Positions 8,864 through 18,362 are shown, numbered from the stretch's first letter. The stretch is DNA of 64,000 nucleotides from Pedobacter ginsenosidimutans (GCF_001442625.1 NZ_LMZQ01000013.1:1-64000), one strand, 5' to 3'. The notes: generated by a model not told the origin, from the letters alone. Program-made: numbers and translations.

Positions 8864-10264
8864 ATGAACATTAAATCTAAAATATTTCTGCTTGTTGTGG
8901 TTTCTTGCTTAGCTTTTGGCTGTAAGGAGAAACCTCATTTTGGCGATAAGAGCCTCCTTGTTTCTGAGAATGGCAGATACCTCACTACTGGCGATGGCAA
9001 ACCTTTTTTCTGGTTGGGCGATACAGGCTGGTTATTGTTCAGCAGGTTAACCCGCGAAGAATCGAATACTTACCTCGAAGACCGCAAACAGAAAGGTTTT
9101 AATGTAATCCAGGTGATGTTATTACATGATGTTCCATCGAGAAATGTGTATCTGGATTCGTCGGTTGTACATGCAGATGTATCAAAGCCGATGCTTACAC
9201 CGGGCAATAACCCAAAAGATTCTTTGGCTTATGATTATTGGGACCATGTAGATTATATCGTTGATCAGGCAGCAGAAAAAGGCCTTTATATGGCCCTGGT
9301 TCCGGTTTGGGGTACCAATGTAAAAAATAAAAAAGTGAATAAAACGCAGGCAAAGGCTTATTCTGAGTTCCTGGCAAAACGTTATAAAGATAAGTGGAAC
9401 ATCATTTGGCTCAATGGTGGTGATATTAAAGGTAGTGATGGTGCGGATGTTTGGAATACCATTGGCGAAACTTTAAGGGCAAACGATCCGAATCATTTAA
9501 TTACTTTCCACCCCAGGGGAAGAACAGCTTCTTCACAATGGTTTCAAAATGCAAAATGGTGCGATTTTGATATGGTTCAATCTGGCCATCGCCGTTATGA
9601 TCAGGATACATCTAAAAATGAAAAATTGCATTATGGCGAGGATAACTGGAAATATATCGAAGCCGATTATAAATTAAAACCTACCAAACCAACCATTGAT
9701 GGTGAGCCTTCGTACGAAGATATTCCTCAGGGCTTACACGATACTACCCAACCACGCTGGACAGACAGTGATGTGAGGAGATATGGTTACTGGTCGGTTT
9801 TTGCTGGTGCTTTTGGCTATACCTATGGTCATAATTCGGTGATGCAGATGTACAAAAAAACAGATTTAAAACCTGCTTATGGTCCGAAAGACCAGTGGAT
9901 CACTGCAATTAATGCCCCAGGTGCTAAACAAATGCAATATTTAAAAGATTTAATGCTTTCTCATTCTTATTTCGACCGTGTGCCTGATCAGACTTTGGTA
10001 GCAGGTAAAAACGGCGAAAAGTACGATCGGATTCTTGCCACAAGAGGTGAAGAATTTGCACTGCTTTACACCTATACAGGACGTAATTTCAGTGTGCAGC
10101 TAGGTAAAATAGATGGCGATGAAGTAAAAGCATCATGGTTTGATCCAAGAACAGGAAAAAGTACAAAAATCGGAGAATTTGAAAATAAAGGAATAAAAGA
10201 GTTTAACCCACCAGGTGAGCCTGCAAATGGTAATGATTGGGTGTTAGTGTTGGAGGAGATATAA
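8864..10264 (+). CDS. GH140-type glycoside hydrolase lipoprotein (apiosidase-like, DUF4038 domain)
   Basis: Likely hydrolyses apiosyl linkages or another pectin side-chain bond. The start at 8864 follows the upstream stop by one base and gives a lipoprotein signal with lipobox LAFGC (Cys20); an in-frame Met further upstream would overlap the previous gene. The TIM-barrel DUF4038 region runs from about residue 28 (GRYLTTGDGKPFFWLGDTGW) to about 370, with a C-terminal beta domain (FDPRTGKSTKIGEF). Asp187 in WLNGGDIKG and Glu281 in DGEPSYED are the likely acid/base and nucleophile; from memory these fall at or near the catalytic positions of the characterised GH140 apiosidase from Bacteroides thetaiotaomicron. 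The product is 466 residues. Rhamnogalacturonan-II as substrate is inferred from the family. Confidence 0.85.
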   Translation: MNIKSKIFLLVVVSCLAFGCKEKPHFGDKSLLVSENGRYLTTGDGKPFFWLGDTGWLLFSRLTREESNTYLEDRKQKGFNVIQVMLLHDVPSRNVYLDSSVVHADVSKPMLTPGNNPKDSLAYDYWDHVDYIVDQAAEKGLYMALVPVWGTNVKNKKVNKTQAKAYSEFLAKRYKDKWNIIWLNGGDIKGSDGADVWNTIGETLRANDPNHLITFHPRGRTASSQWFQNAKWCDFDMVQSGHRRYDQDTSKNEKLHYGEDNWKYIEADYKLKPTKPTIDGEPSYEDIPQGLHDTTQPRWTDSDVRRYGYWSVFAGAFGYTYGHNSVMQMYKKTDLKPAYGPKDQWITAINAPGAKQMQYLKDLMLSHSYFDRVPDQTLVAGKNGEKYDRILATRGEEFALLYTYTGRNFSVQLGKIDGDEVKASWFDPRTGKSTKIGEFENKGIKEFNPPGEPANGNDWVLVLEEI

Positions 10265-10274
10265 ATAGTTAAAT

Positions 10275-10358
10275 CGTCATTCCCAACTTGATTGGGAATC
10301 GTAATGCTTTGGCTATTGTTTGTGTATTAAGGTTCCCGCCTGCGCGGGAATGACGACC
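10275..10358. repeat. Double-hairpin REP-like element (family D)
   Basis: Starts CGTCATTCCC and ends GGGAATGACGACC, with two internal hairpins (TCCCAA with TTGGGA, and TTCCCGC with GCGGGAA). It shares outer arms with the element at 5599-5667 but has a different core. Confidence 0.7.
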
Positions 10359-10366
10359 GCGAGAAA

Positions 10367-10404
10367 CGTCATTTCGACTGAAGCGCAGCGAAATGGAGAA
10401 ATCT
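10367..10404. repeat. Short palindromic repeat unit
   Basis: CGTCATTTCGACTGAAGCGC begins a hairpin in which ATTTCG pairs with CGAAAT. Elements opening GTCATTTCGACTGAAGC are typical intergenic repeats of Bacteroidota. It is adjacent to the D and B family elements and forms part of a repeat cluster. Confidence 0.55.
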
Positions 10405-10424
10405 ATCGCGAGAGTTAAAAAAAT

Positions 10425-10550
10425 GTCATCCTGAGCGGAGTAGAAAGACAATCTTTTTAACAAATTACAGAAAAAGGTCTTCGACTACGCTCTCCACAGG
10501 AGTCCTTTGGACAGACTGACGACCGCCGTGCTTAACTTAATGACATTGAC
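10425..10550. repeat. Family B palindromic element, one outer arm present
   Basis: Begins GTCATCCTGAGCGGAG, continues through TCTTCGACTACGCTCTCC, and ends with the family B outer arm CTTAACTTAATGACATTG at 10531-10548. The matching outer arm on the left is absent, so this copy looks truncated. It occupies the convergent gap between the pectin genes and the lyase on the other strand. Confidence 0.65.
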
Positions 10551-10604
10551 TGCCTTGGGGTAATCGGAGAAAGGAATCAGATAAAAGACGATTGGTAGTG
10601 AAGC

Positions 10605-11735
10605 TTATTTGCTGTCAAGGTAAAGCAATCCACCAAACCCCGGTTGGTCCCGATCATATCCCTCTGCCCCCATTTTTGCTATTACTTGCTGGGTAAAGGG
10701 CATTAAAAGTCCCTTTCTGCGTACATAATGGTTATAGGCCACCTGGTAAATAGGAATAAATCTTCCCCTTCCTGTAACGGATATCTGTTCCCAGTCACTA
10801 TATTTTCCAGTTATATCCTTCCATTTTTTAAACGGAACCTGGTTGCCGAGGTTATAGCTGGCGGTATATTCGAATCCTTTTAACAGCCGGTTATCAAGCG
10901 CACCATAAAGGTCATCCCCTTGTTTCCATGCAATCTCACAGATAGTGGCCATCGCCCCTATCCCTAACTGGCAATGCCCCTGGTCTCTACCGCTTTCCTG
11001 GATCTGTCCGGTTTCCCCGTCCACATAGTTGGCTATGGTTCCGTTATCGTTAGCATGGAGATAAAAATTTACAGCTTTATGATACATTTTCTGATCATCA
11101 AGATAGATTGCAGCCGAGAGGTAGAATTTTGTCACTATGGGTCCCCAGTTTCCATTTGTATAAGCAGGGCTTGCATAAAACTGCTCACAGACTGGCAAAA
11201 AAATCCCTGTTACCATACGGGCTATCCGCTCAAGTTTTCTGGGATCAGCCCTTTTAAAATCGTATTTCAGGATTTCCAGGGCATTGATAATCTTGGTTCC
11301 TTCCAATCCGACCAATAACGGAGCATCGTTGGTAGCTGGAATGCGCTGCAGGGAATCTGCATAGCCTAGCAATATTGTAATGGCCTTTTCGGCATGTTTT
11401 TGATCGCGTGTAGCTATCCACATGAGGCTGTTAAGATAAGCTGCGCTGAAGTCTGCTTCCATCAGGCTCTTGGTATTCCCAAACTCCCCGTCTCTGGATA
11501 TTACCCTGAATGGCCCTTTCATCTTATAGTCTGTGCTGGCCAATGAATTATCCCTTAATAGCTCAAACGATGCATAACCCACCGAACTTTTATCCTGGGC
11601 GGTCTGATATATCCTTTGTAGATCTGAGCTGGAAAAGAGGATACCCGGATGTATGAATTTCTGCTGTGCTGATGAAATAGAGCTTAAAAAAAATAGAAAA
11701 TAGGCAATCAAATAAAGATTCTGTATTTTTTTCAT
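10605..11735 (-). CDS. Secreted alginate-lyase-fold polysaccharide lyase
   Basis: Probably an (alpha/alpha) toroid lyase of the alginate_lyase superfamily that cleaves uronate-containing glycan by beta-elimination. The 376-residue product has a signal peptide ending ISSAQ. Conserved-looking blocks are NGNWGP (Asn196-Trp197), and QIQESGRDQGHCQLGIG around His254, which sit where catalytic Asn, His and Tyr residues lie in this fold. It resembles PL38-like proteins more than PL5, but I cannot decide without a search. It lies at the downstream end of the second locus but outside the inverted-repeat pair. Its unsaturated products would be substrates for the GH88 enzyme at 30200-31399, which supports the lyase assignment. 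Confidence 0.72.
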   Translation of the reverse strand: MKKIQNLYLIAYFLFFLSSISSAQQKFIHPGILFSSSDLQRIYQTAQDKSSVGYASFELLRDNSLASTDYKMKGPFRVISRDGEFGNTKSLMEADFSAAYLNSLMWIATRDQKHAEKAITILLGYADSLQRIPATNDAPLLVGLEGTKIINALEILKYDFKRADPRKLERIARMVTGIFLPVCEQFYASPAYTNGNWGPIVTKFYLSAAIYLDDQKMYHKAVNFYLHANDNGTIANYVDGETGQIQESGRDQGHCQLGIGAMATICEIAWKQGDDLYGALDNRLLKGFEYTASYNLGNQVPFKKWKDITGKYSDWEQISVTGRGRFIPIYQVAYNHYVRRKGLLMPFTQQVIAKMGAEGYDRDQPGFGGLLYLDSK

Positions 11736-11959
11736 TGTTTTGGATTAAATAGATATTTTGAAACACACCTTTACAGGCCTGATCATAAAAGTGAATGTAC
11801 GCTATACGACACGAAAAATATAGTACCATACTCACATTGTAACACCTAGGATATAAACATATTTTCAGCATATCCTTAAACTGTTCCTTTTGTTGATAAG
11901 TCACCAATCTGACTGCCAGGCTACCCCAAAATTGTAGCATTTAAATTTCAAGTGATATG

Positions 11960-12182
11960 TAATTCACCTCTTTTAGAGGGGTGTCCGCATGACGGGGTGT
12001 TTTATTAGTCCTAGCCGGACGGGCCTCTTTCTTTTTGATGTCAAAAAGAAACAAAAAACACCGGCTGAAAATTTTTCTTTCGAAGCTAGTAGATTGGCTT
12101 GTGCAGTGCAGCCCGAAAAATTTATTAGGCCGGATTTAAGTAGAACGGGGATACGGTGCTACGGCCTAGTTGGGTGGAAATA
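11960..12182 (+). repeat. Long intergenic repeat family C, copy 1 (forward)
   Basis: This ~220-bp segment recurs in inverse orientation at 32777-33060. Shared blocks include CTCTTTTAGAGGGGTGTCCG, GTCCTAGCCGGAC and GGCTGAAAATTT. A dyad at 12028-12051 has perfect 11-bp arms (TTTCTTTTTGA and TCAAAAAGAAA). A 90-codon open frame crosses it, but the other copy's frame is not conserved as protein, so I treat it as non-coding. Together with copy 2 it brackets the 12.3-32.5 kb locus. Confidence 0.75.
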
Positions 12183-12240
12183 CAAAATCGCAATAAATAA
12201 CTCATATTTAGATGATTACAAAACAACATCAATGATAGCG

Positions 12241-12334
12241 GAGTCGAAGGACCTGTTTTAAATTCTCTTTAAGGTGTTTCGACAGGCTCAACATGACAGC
12301 ATCTGAGCTGAAATCACCTTTATGATACACCCTC
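12241..12334 (+). repeat. Family A MITE-like element, right half only
   Basis: Carries the inner arm GTTTCGACAGGCTCAACATG and the right terminal repeat TTTATGATACACCCTC ending at 12334. The left terminal repeat found in the complete copies is missing. It sits between family C copy 1 and the end of the GH43 gene. Confidence 0.65.
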
Positions 12335-12347
12335 TTTTTTAATCTAA

Positions 12348-13394
12348 TTATTTTATGACCGCTGTTTCTCCTGTTTTCACATTGATGCGCCATGGTTTAG
12401 GTTCCGGAAGCCTGAGTTTGCCCTCGCCAATCTCCAGTGGCATCCAAAGATATCGGGAATCCCATTGGGTACGGGGTTTCCATTTATCGGCCACAAAGAT
12501 TACAGCAGTCGATTTTGTGCCGACAACCTTAAGCATAAACGTAGACTGTGATCCATAGGTATTGGTCTCAGGTGGAGCAATATCTTCGAATTCGGACCAT
12601 GGTCCTTCCAGGGATTTAGCTGTTGCGTACTTATTTGGGTTTGGGTTCCAACTGGTCAGCGCCGAACCAATCGCATAATAAAGTCCATTATATTTTACCA
12701 CTGCTCCGCCTTCCAGGGGTACTTTAATGATACAGATATCTTTTTCAACATCCAGGTAATCCTCAGAAAGTTTCGCAATGTGGAAGCCTTTAACTGGTCT
12801 ATCCTCAAAAATAAGATAAGCAGATCCGTCATCATCTATAAACTGGCCTATATCACGACTTTCCTGACCTAAGGGGCGGAAAGTACGAATAAACTTGTAA
12901 GGTCCTGTTGGAGAATCACCAATAGCCACGCCTACCCGCGCATAGCTATAATTACCTTTCTGACCCTTTACCTGCCCATCGATATGCATATACATGATGT
13001 ATTTTCCGGTTTTGATGTTATGGTAAACCTTTGGGCGTTCCAATACCCACTTTTTCCCAAGGCTGTCGGGATCGGTCATTTTTAATACATCTCCCCTGAA
13101 TTTCCAGTTCATCAGATCTTTTGATGAATAGCAGCTCACGTACCTGTAATTAGAATCCAGTCCCTGGCGACGCTCTTCTCCATACCAGTAATAAGTATCC
13201 TTCACTTTAGTAATCCCTCCACCGTGTGCCTGGATATGGTTTCCCTTGTCATCTGGCCAAAGTTCGCCTGGAAGGATCGATTTTCGCTGTTGTGCCATAC
13301 CTGTTGCTGTGTATAACAACGCAAACAGGACAGTGGCAAATCTGAACAGAAACTTGCCTGTATGGTTCATTTTATGTAGTTTCATTTTTTTCAC
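12348..13394 (-). CDS. Secreted GH43-family hydrolase (exo-beta-1,3-galactosidase-like, subfamily 24/34 type)
   Basis: A five-bladed beta-propeller hydrolase predicted to trim galactan or related side chains in the periplasm. Markers of this GH43 branch are QAHGGGITKVKDTYYWYGE at about residues 55-73, LERPKVYHN with Glu119, and SRDIGQFIDDDGSAYL with Asp181. Members of this branch often lack the canonical N-terminal catalytic Asp of GH43, and I see no clear equivalent here. The GTG at 13392-13394 shares a base with the stop of the sigma-factor gene; an ATG nine bases later (13383-13385) is an equally good start. The signal peptide ends TGMAQQ. It is translationally coupled to the sigma factor, which is unusual. 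Substrate assignment is by motif similarity only. Confidence 0.8.
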   Translation of the reverse strand: MKKMKLHKMNHTGKFLFRFATVLFALLYTATGMAQQRKSILPGELWPDDKGNHIQAHGGGITKVKDTYYWYGEERRQGLDSNYRYVSCYSSKDLMNWKFRGDVLKMTDPDSLGKKWVLERPKVYHNIKTGKYIMYMHIDGQVKGQKGNYSYARVGVAIGDSPTGPYKFIRTFRPLGQESRDIGQFIDDDGSAYLIFEDRPVKGFHIAKLSEDYLDVEKDICIIKVPLEGGAVVKYNGLYYAIGSALTSWNPNPNKYATAKSLEGPWSEFEDIAPPETNTYGSQSTFMLKVVGTKSTAVIFVADKWKPRTQWDSRYLWMPLEIGEGKLRLPEPKPWRINVKTGETAVIK

Positions 13395-13957
13395 TAAGCT
13401 GCATAAACGGATGAAAGGTCTGAGACCTGCCGAAGTGTTTGTACCGCACGGTAAACATGGTTTATTACTGACTGATAACGGATTTTAAGAATATCGGCAA
13501 TCTGTGGATAGCTAAGCTCATCATAAAAACGCATGGTGAGTATTTCCCGCTGTTTGGCAGGAAGCGAATTGAGCGCCGTTACCATCTGTTGCTTCATCAG
13601 GGAATCTGATTCATTAGATACCATGATCTCCTCTGCCGAAAAGACTAACCCTTGAACTGGCATTAAGGTCAGCTTAGCTTCACGGTGTTTGGTGAGACGG
13701 ATATGGTTAAGTACGATCGACCTGGCAGACCTATAAAAGTAGGCTTCCACGTTTCTGATCGTTCCGATTTTTTCTCTGTTCTCCCAGAACTTAATAAAAA
13801 GGTCCTGTAAAAGATCATTTACCAGATCATTATCATCTAACATCCTGGTGGTAAAAACGAAAAGCTTTGGATAAAGTTTTGCATGCAGTTGTGCATAATC
13901 ACGCTCATTCCCCCTCAGTGTTCCTTCCCATAGTGCAATCAATTTCTCAGTCATCAT
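13394..13957 (-). CDS. ECF-type RNA polymerase sigma factor
   Basis: A 187-residue sigma-70 family regulator of the extracytoplasmic-function class. Region 2 spans about residues 20-90: LYPKLFVFTTRMLDDNDLVNDLLQDLFIKFWENRE, then IRNVEAYFYRSARSIVLNHIR. Region 4 spans about 125-180: LNSLPAKQREILTMRFYDELSYPQIADIL with a helix-turn-helix. The usual FecR-like anti-sigma and its TonB receptor partner are absent; the gene is followed, with a 1-bp overlap, by a GH43. It lies 153 bp downstream of the hybrid regulator on the same strand. It may direct transcription of part of this locus or have been captured from a sigma/anti-sigma locus (inference). Confidence 0.92.
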   Translation of the reverse strand: MMTEKLIALWEGTLRGNERDYAQLHAKLYPKLFVFTTRMLDDNDLVNDLLQDLFIKFWENREKIGTIRNVEAYFYRSARSIVLNHIRLTKHREAKLTLMPVQGLVFSAEEIMVSNESDSLMKQQMVTALNSLPAKQREILTMRFYDELSYPQIADILKIRYQSVINHVYRAVQTLRQVSDLSSVYAA

Positions 13958-14110
13958 AACATATCAATATTTGGTTGATACGAAGATGGTACGAGCTTAA
14001 AAAAATGATGGGTATAAATTCGTAAAATAGGAGTGTATTTTCGCCAAACCGCTTTAGCAACACCTAAAAAGCCATTTTACTCTTAAAATAGGCAGTATGA
14101 TGAAACATAT

Positions 14111-17100
14111 CTATTTCATTTTATACCTTTTATTGAAAATCTTCCGGTGTTTTCTGATAAACGCTGTGGGGGTTGCTCCAAAAAGTTTTGAGAACTGTTT
14201 ACCAAAATATTTGGCATCATTAAATCCCGAACGGAAGGCTACCTCGGTTACATTGTGGTCTGAGTTGATCATCAGTTCTGCAGCCTTCCTCAAGCGGATG
14301 AATCGGATGAAGGAATTCACCGATTGTCCTGAAATGCTTTTCACACGCTTATACAAATTGGAGTGGCTCATTCCTATCTCATCGGCAAGGGCCTTTATGC
14401 CAAAGTCAGAATCGGTAAGGTGGTTTTCAACAACTAAGATGCAGGTATCCAAAAATTTCTTGTACTCTTCAGATACCACCACAGCATTACTTTGAAGGGT
14501 AATTTCGTTATAGAAATAGTTTTGGAGATTATTCCTGTTGCGCAGCAAATTGGCTACCCTGGCAATCAGGTATTCGCGTTCGAAGGGTTTGTTAATATAG
14601 TCATCAGCACCACCATGTACACTCTTCAGCTTCACTTCCTGAGATGAACTTGCTGTTAAAAGAATAACGGGAATATAGGAAAGCGTAGGATTGGATTTGA
14701 TCATCTGGCAGAATTCTATCCCATCTATCCCTTGCATTTTGAAATCTGTAATGATCAGGTCTGGAAGTTTTTCCGCAGCGAGCTTAAGTCCCTGTTCACC
14801 ATTTTCTGCCAGATAAACGGTATAAATGCCAGAGAAAAGACTGGAAATATACTGGCGGATATCCCTTTCATCATCAACAACCAGAATAGACTGCCTATCG
14901 CTGACCAGGTTTACATCCAGACTGATGTTATTGTGCGCTGCAGATTCAGGAAGTTCGGTAGCATATATTTCATTAAAAAGCTCTTCTGCCCCTTCCTGTT
15001 TTTCTTCAATAACTTGGCCAACAAGATGTTCTTTTCCCTTTAAAAGACAGATATTGAATATACATCCGCCTTCTGCCCTGTTTTGATAAAAAATGCTACC
15101 AGAATGAGCCTCCATAAACTGTCTTGCCAGATAGAGCCCGATCCCAAATCCAGCTTTATGGTTTCCGTCCTTTCTTTCTGCCTGATAAAAACGGTCAAAA
15201 ATCTTTTCCCCTGCGGTATCGGGAATACCGGGACCAGAATCCTGGACGGTGATCAAAAGGCTTTGATCATCTTCGGTTAAGCTTACTACTATTTCTCCTC
15301 CTTTCGGGGTATATTTCAGGGCATTGGAAATCAGGTTAAACAGCACGATTTCTATCTTTATCCTATCGGCATAAACTTCTTTATCAACAGCAGCATTTTC
15401 AAACCTATAATCGATCTCCCTGGCAGAGGCCTGTTGAACAAAGCAATAAAAAACCTCTCTTGATAGTTTTTCAAGATCAAGTTTAGCAGCTTTAATGTCC
15501 TCAAAACCTTCTTCTGCTTTTCTGAAGAGCAGCAGCTGATCTACCAGCGACAGCATCCTTTTGGCATTTCGCTGAATCATGCTGAGCTCCGCATTTTCCT
15601 TGCCTTCCACACTACTGTTTTTGATCAGGTCATTAATTGGATTAATGATCAGGGAAAGCGGAGAACGGAACTCATGAGATATATTGGTAAAGAACGACAT
15701 GCGCTTCTCGGCAAGTGCTTTTTCCTGCTCATTGATCAGTCTCTCTTTGTCATGCGCCAAACGTTCCATATTATGCTGGGCTACCTGCGTATCATATTCA
15801 GCTTTTTTCCTTTGGGATTCAAGATTTACTATCTGAACTTCATATTTTAGACGGGTCTGTGCAGACCGATATCGAAGATATACATAGATAACTGAGGAGA
15901 TAATGGTCATATATCCCAGGTAGGCCCACCACGTCCGGTACCATGGCGGAAGAACCTTGATCTTTAGGATAATTTCATTACTTCCCCACACACCCTCTGC
16001 ATTTGTACTTTTGACCCGAAATACATAGCTACCTTCGGAAATATGCGTATAAGTTGCTTTTCTGTCCTTTCCCGAATTTGTCCAGCCCCTGTCCCAGCCA
16101 TCCATAAAATATTTATAGGAAATCTTCTCTGGGGACGAAAATTCAAGTGCCGTAAACGAAAAGGTAAATACTGCCTGATCATAAGGAACTTCTATTTCCC
16201 GGATGGCAATATTGTCTTCATCCACAATCAGTTTCAAGTTCTCTTCCAGCGGCGTATTATTAATGGTTATTCCGGTAAGAAACAGGCTCGGCATCTGGCT
16301 GTGGGGAATAATTTCCCTTGGATCGAAAAGACTAAACCCTTTTATACCCCCAAAAACGATTTCACCTGTACCAAGTTTGATTCCCGCATTGATCTGGAAC
16401 TGGTTGCTCTGCAGGCCGTCACTCTGATAAAAACTTCTGAAGGTACCTTTATCAAGGTTATAGCACGATACTCCAAAATAGGTACTCATCCAGAGATTTC
16501 CCTGGTTATCGGGTATCAGGCTCAATACTGAATTATTGCAAAGGCCATTGGCAGTAGTTAACCTCGACACCACCTTGCTTTTGAAAGGATCAAAAATGAT
16601 GAGTCCCCCACCTTCTGTCCCTATCCAGAGCAGCCCCTTTTTGTCCTCAAATATCACCCGAACGGTATAGCCAAGATCGTAAAACCTATGTTTCTTTCCC
16701 TTTTTATCAATTTGGATCAATTGATCAAGATTACCCGCCCAAATTTGGCCATCCCTGGCCTGCATCATTGTAAACAGATCACCAAGCTTCTGATCGAAAA
16801 GCTCAAACTTATCCAAACCGCGGTTAAAGCGATAAAGCCCTCCAAGAAGACTTCCCCGCCTGAGGGTCCCCGCCCAGATATCATTGTCCTGATCCTCAAA
16901 TACCGTGAAAGCGACCTTGCTTTCTACTCCGGTCTGCGGATCTATGATCTTATATCTGGTAAATTTCCTAGTCTTTGGATCGAAACGGCTGGCACCTTCC
17001 GTAAAGGTTCCGATCCAGATACCTCCGTGGCTGTCAGAAACCATCGATGAAATAAAATTACTGGATATGGTGTTAGGGTCTGCGGCGTGTTTATAATTGG

Positions 17101-18256
17101 TGAATCGGTTTAACTTCCTATCCCAGATACTTAGTCCGGTACCATCGGTACCGATATAAAGTTTTCCATCTTTTGGAGCTAAAAACGATGATATCGAGTT
17201 TCCTGGGATAGAATTGCCCTGCGGATTGTGTGCCCATGTCTGAAATATCTTTTTTACCGGATCAAGAATGGTTACCCCGCCTGAATAAGTTCCGATCCAT
17301 TTTCTATCGTTTTTATCGATAAATATGGAGTAGATCTGTTCACCGCTCAGACCGTTGTTGATCTCATTGCCCAACAGCTGCATGCTTCCATTTGCCGGAT
17401 CATAGCGGAACACTCCATCTCCATTTGTTCCCAGATAAAGAATGTTACGACTGTCAGGGGTGATAGCAAGAATTGACTTCCCTCCGATTCCGCTGGCGTT
17501 AACGGCCGTATTTTTCCTTCTGACTGGATCATAGCGATACAGACCGTTATAGGTACCGATATACACCTGTCCGCCATTTACGCCCAAAGAGAGCGCAAGA
17601 ACCACATCAGCGCTAGCCAGTACCAGTGCCCGGGCTTTGGGATCAAAATAATAAAGTCCGAGATTTTGTACAAACACCCACTCTCTTCCTTTATCATCCA
17701 GCCTGACGGATTGCACACCATAGGAAAAAGTGCGCCTGCCGTTTATCAAAAGGGGAATCTGCTCACCTACGGTCTTCCCTTTGCTGAACCTCAGAAGCCC
17801 AATTCCTTCGGTCGCGACGAGCATGGTATTGTTTATACCAGGTACAAGGTCTCTGATTACTTTTTTAATCAGTAAATCTGTCCCTTTTATAGGGTCATGC
17901 CATGAGCCTGCTGTAAAGATTCCTTTTTTATCATTATAGATACTTAGCCCCTGTCTGGTACCGATCCATATGTTATTGTCTGTATCACTGTTAATTGCAT
18001 GTATAATATTATGGATAAGAGAAGTTTTATTACCAATTTCATTCCTGAACACCTTGAAACCATATCCATCATAACGGTTGAGGCCATCTCTGCTACCAAA
18101 CCAGAAAAATCCTTTTCTATCCTGATAAACACAGCGGACATAATTATTGGACAGCCCATCTTCTATTTCCAGATGGCGTACACTGAGCGAATCTCGCTGT
18201 GAGGCGACACTCAGACCGGCATATAAGAAAAGAAAAATCAGCAGTATTCTTTGCAC
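14111..18256 (-). CDS. Hybrid two-component system sensor/regulator (HTCS) of a polysaccharide locus
   Basis: One-protein two-component system that binds an oligosaccharide in the periplasm and activates its locus. The 1381 residues comprise a signal peptide, two seven-bladed propellers built from repeats such as GFFWFGSRDGLNRYD (about 25-640), a Y_Y_Y domain (about 690-765), one membrane segment (about 776-797) and a coiled linker. Then come HisKA with phospho-acceptor His861 (FFTNISHEFRSPLSL), an ATPase domain (NLISNALKY, DSGPGIP, GFGIGLYLA) and a receiver with Asp1171 (LIITDFKM). An AraC helix-turn-helix (about 1280-1372) ends it. All catalytic motifs look intact. It is downstream of susCD on the same strand, separated by a terminator and a repeat, so it is probably transcribed separately. 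Confidence 0.96.
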   Translation of the reverse strand: MQRILLIFLFLYAGLSVASQRDSLSVRHLEIEDGLSNNYVRCVYQDRKGFFWFGSRDGLNRYDGYGFKVFRNEIGNKTSLIHNIIHAINSDTDNNIWIGTRQGLSIYNDKKGIFTAGSWHDPIKGTDLLIKKVIRDLVPGINNTMLVATEGIGLLRFSKGKTVGEQIPLLINGRRTFSYGVQSVRLDDKGREWVFVQNLGLYYFDPKARALVLASADVVLALSLGVNGGQVYIGTYNGLYRYDPVRRKNTAVNASGIGGKSILAITPDSRNILYLGTNGDGVFRYDPANGSMQLLGNEINNGLSGEQIYSIFIDKNDRKWIGTYSGGVTILDPVKKIFQTWAHNPQGNSIPGNSISSFLAPKDGKLYIGTDGTGLSIWDRKLNRFTNYKHAADPNTISSNFISSMVSDSHGGIWIGTFTEGASRFDPKTRKFTRYKIIDPQTGVESKVAFTVFEDQDNDIWAGTLRRGSLLGGLYRFNRGLDKFELFDQKLGDLFTMMQARDGQIWAGNLDQLIQIDKKGKKHRFYDLGYTVRVIFEDKKGLLWIGTEGGGLIIFDPFKSKVVSRLTTANGLCNNSVLSLIPDNQGNLWMSTYFGVSCYNLDKGTFRSFYQSDGLQSNQFQINAGIKLGTGEIVFGGIKGFSLFDPREIIPHSQMPSLFLTGITINNTPLEENLKLIVDEDNIAIREIEVPYDQAVFTFSFTALEFSSPEKISYKYFMDGWDRGWTNSGKDRKATYTHISEGSYVFRVKSTNAEGVWGSNEIILKIKVLPPWYRTWWAYLGYMTIISSVIYVYLRYRSAQTRLKYEVQIVNLESQRKKAEYDTQVAQHNMERLAHDKERLINEQEKALAEKRMSFFTNISHEFRSPLSLIINPINDLIKNSSVEGKENAELSMIQRNAKRMLSLVDQLLLFRKAEEGFEDIKAAKLDLEKLSREVFYCFVQQASAREIDYRFENAAVDKEVYADRIKIEIVLFNLISNALKYTPKGGEIVVSLTEDDQSLLITVQDSGPGIPDTAGEKIFDRFYQAERKDGNHKAGFGIGLYLARQFMEAHSGSIFYQNRAEGGCIFNICLLKGKEHLVGQVIEEKQEGAEELFNEIYATELPESAAHNNISLDVNLVSDRQSILVVDDERDIRQYISSLFSGIYTVYLAENGEQGLKLAAEKLPDLIITDFKMQGIDGIEFCQMIKSNPTLSYIPVILLTASSSQEVKLKSVHGGADDYINKPFEREYLIARVANLLRNRNNLQNYFYNEITLQSNAVVVSEEYKKFLDTCILVVENHLTDSDFGIKALADEIGMSHSNLYKRVKSISGQSVNSFIRFIRLRKAAELMINSDHNVTEVAFRSGFNDAKYFGKQFSKLFGATPTAFIRKHRKIFNKRYKMK

Positions 18257-18362
18257 AGTTTTGCAATTGTTGGTTACTAAAATAATGAAACATTATTACA
18301 ATAGGGACATATTTAAGCTTAATTCATACTCTGTCGCCTAAAACTAAATGGCTAACTGTAGC

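Noticed and set aside
2255..10264. Recent horizontal transfer of the pectin genes
   Set aside because: Codon use and base composition look like the neighbouring genes by eye, and no mobile-element genes flank the region; I cannot support transfer without a computation.
11989..12261. A 90-codon plus-strand frame across family C copy 1
   Set aside because: The corresponding frame in the other copy (32772-33038, minus) shares only scattered phrases and has large length differences, so the similarity is at DNA level and the frames are by-products of a repeat.
14097..14495. A 132-codon plus-strand frame at the 3' end of the hybrid regulator
   Set aside because: Antisense to the AraC domain of the regulator, whose motifs are intact on the minus strand.
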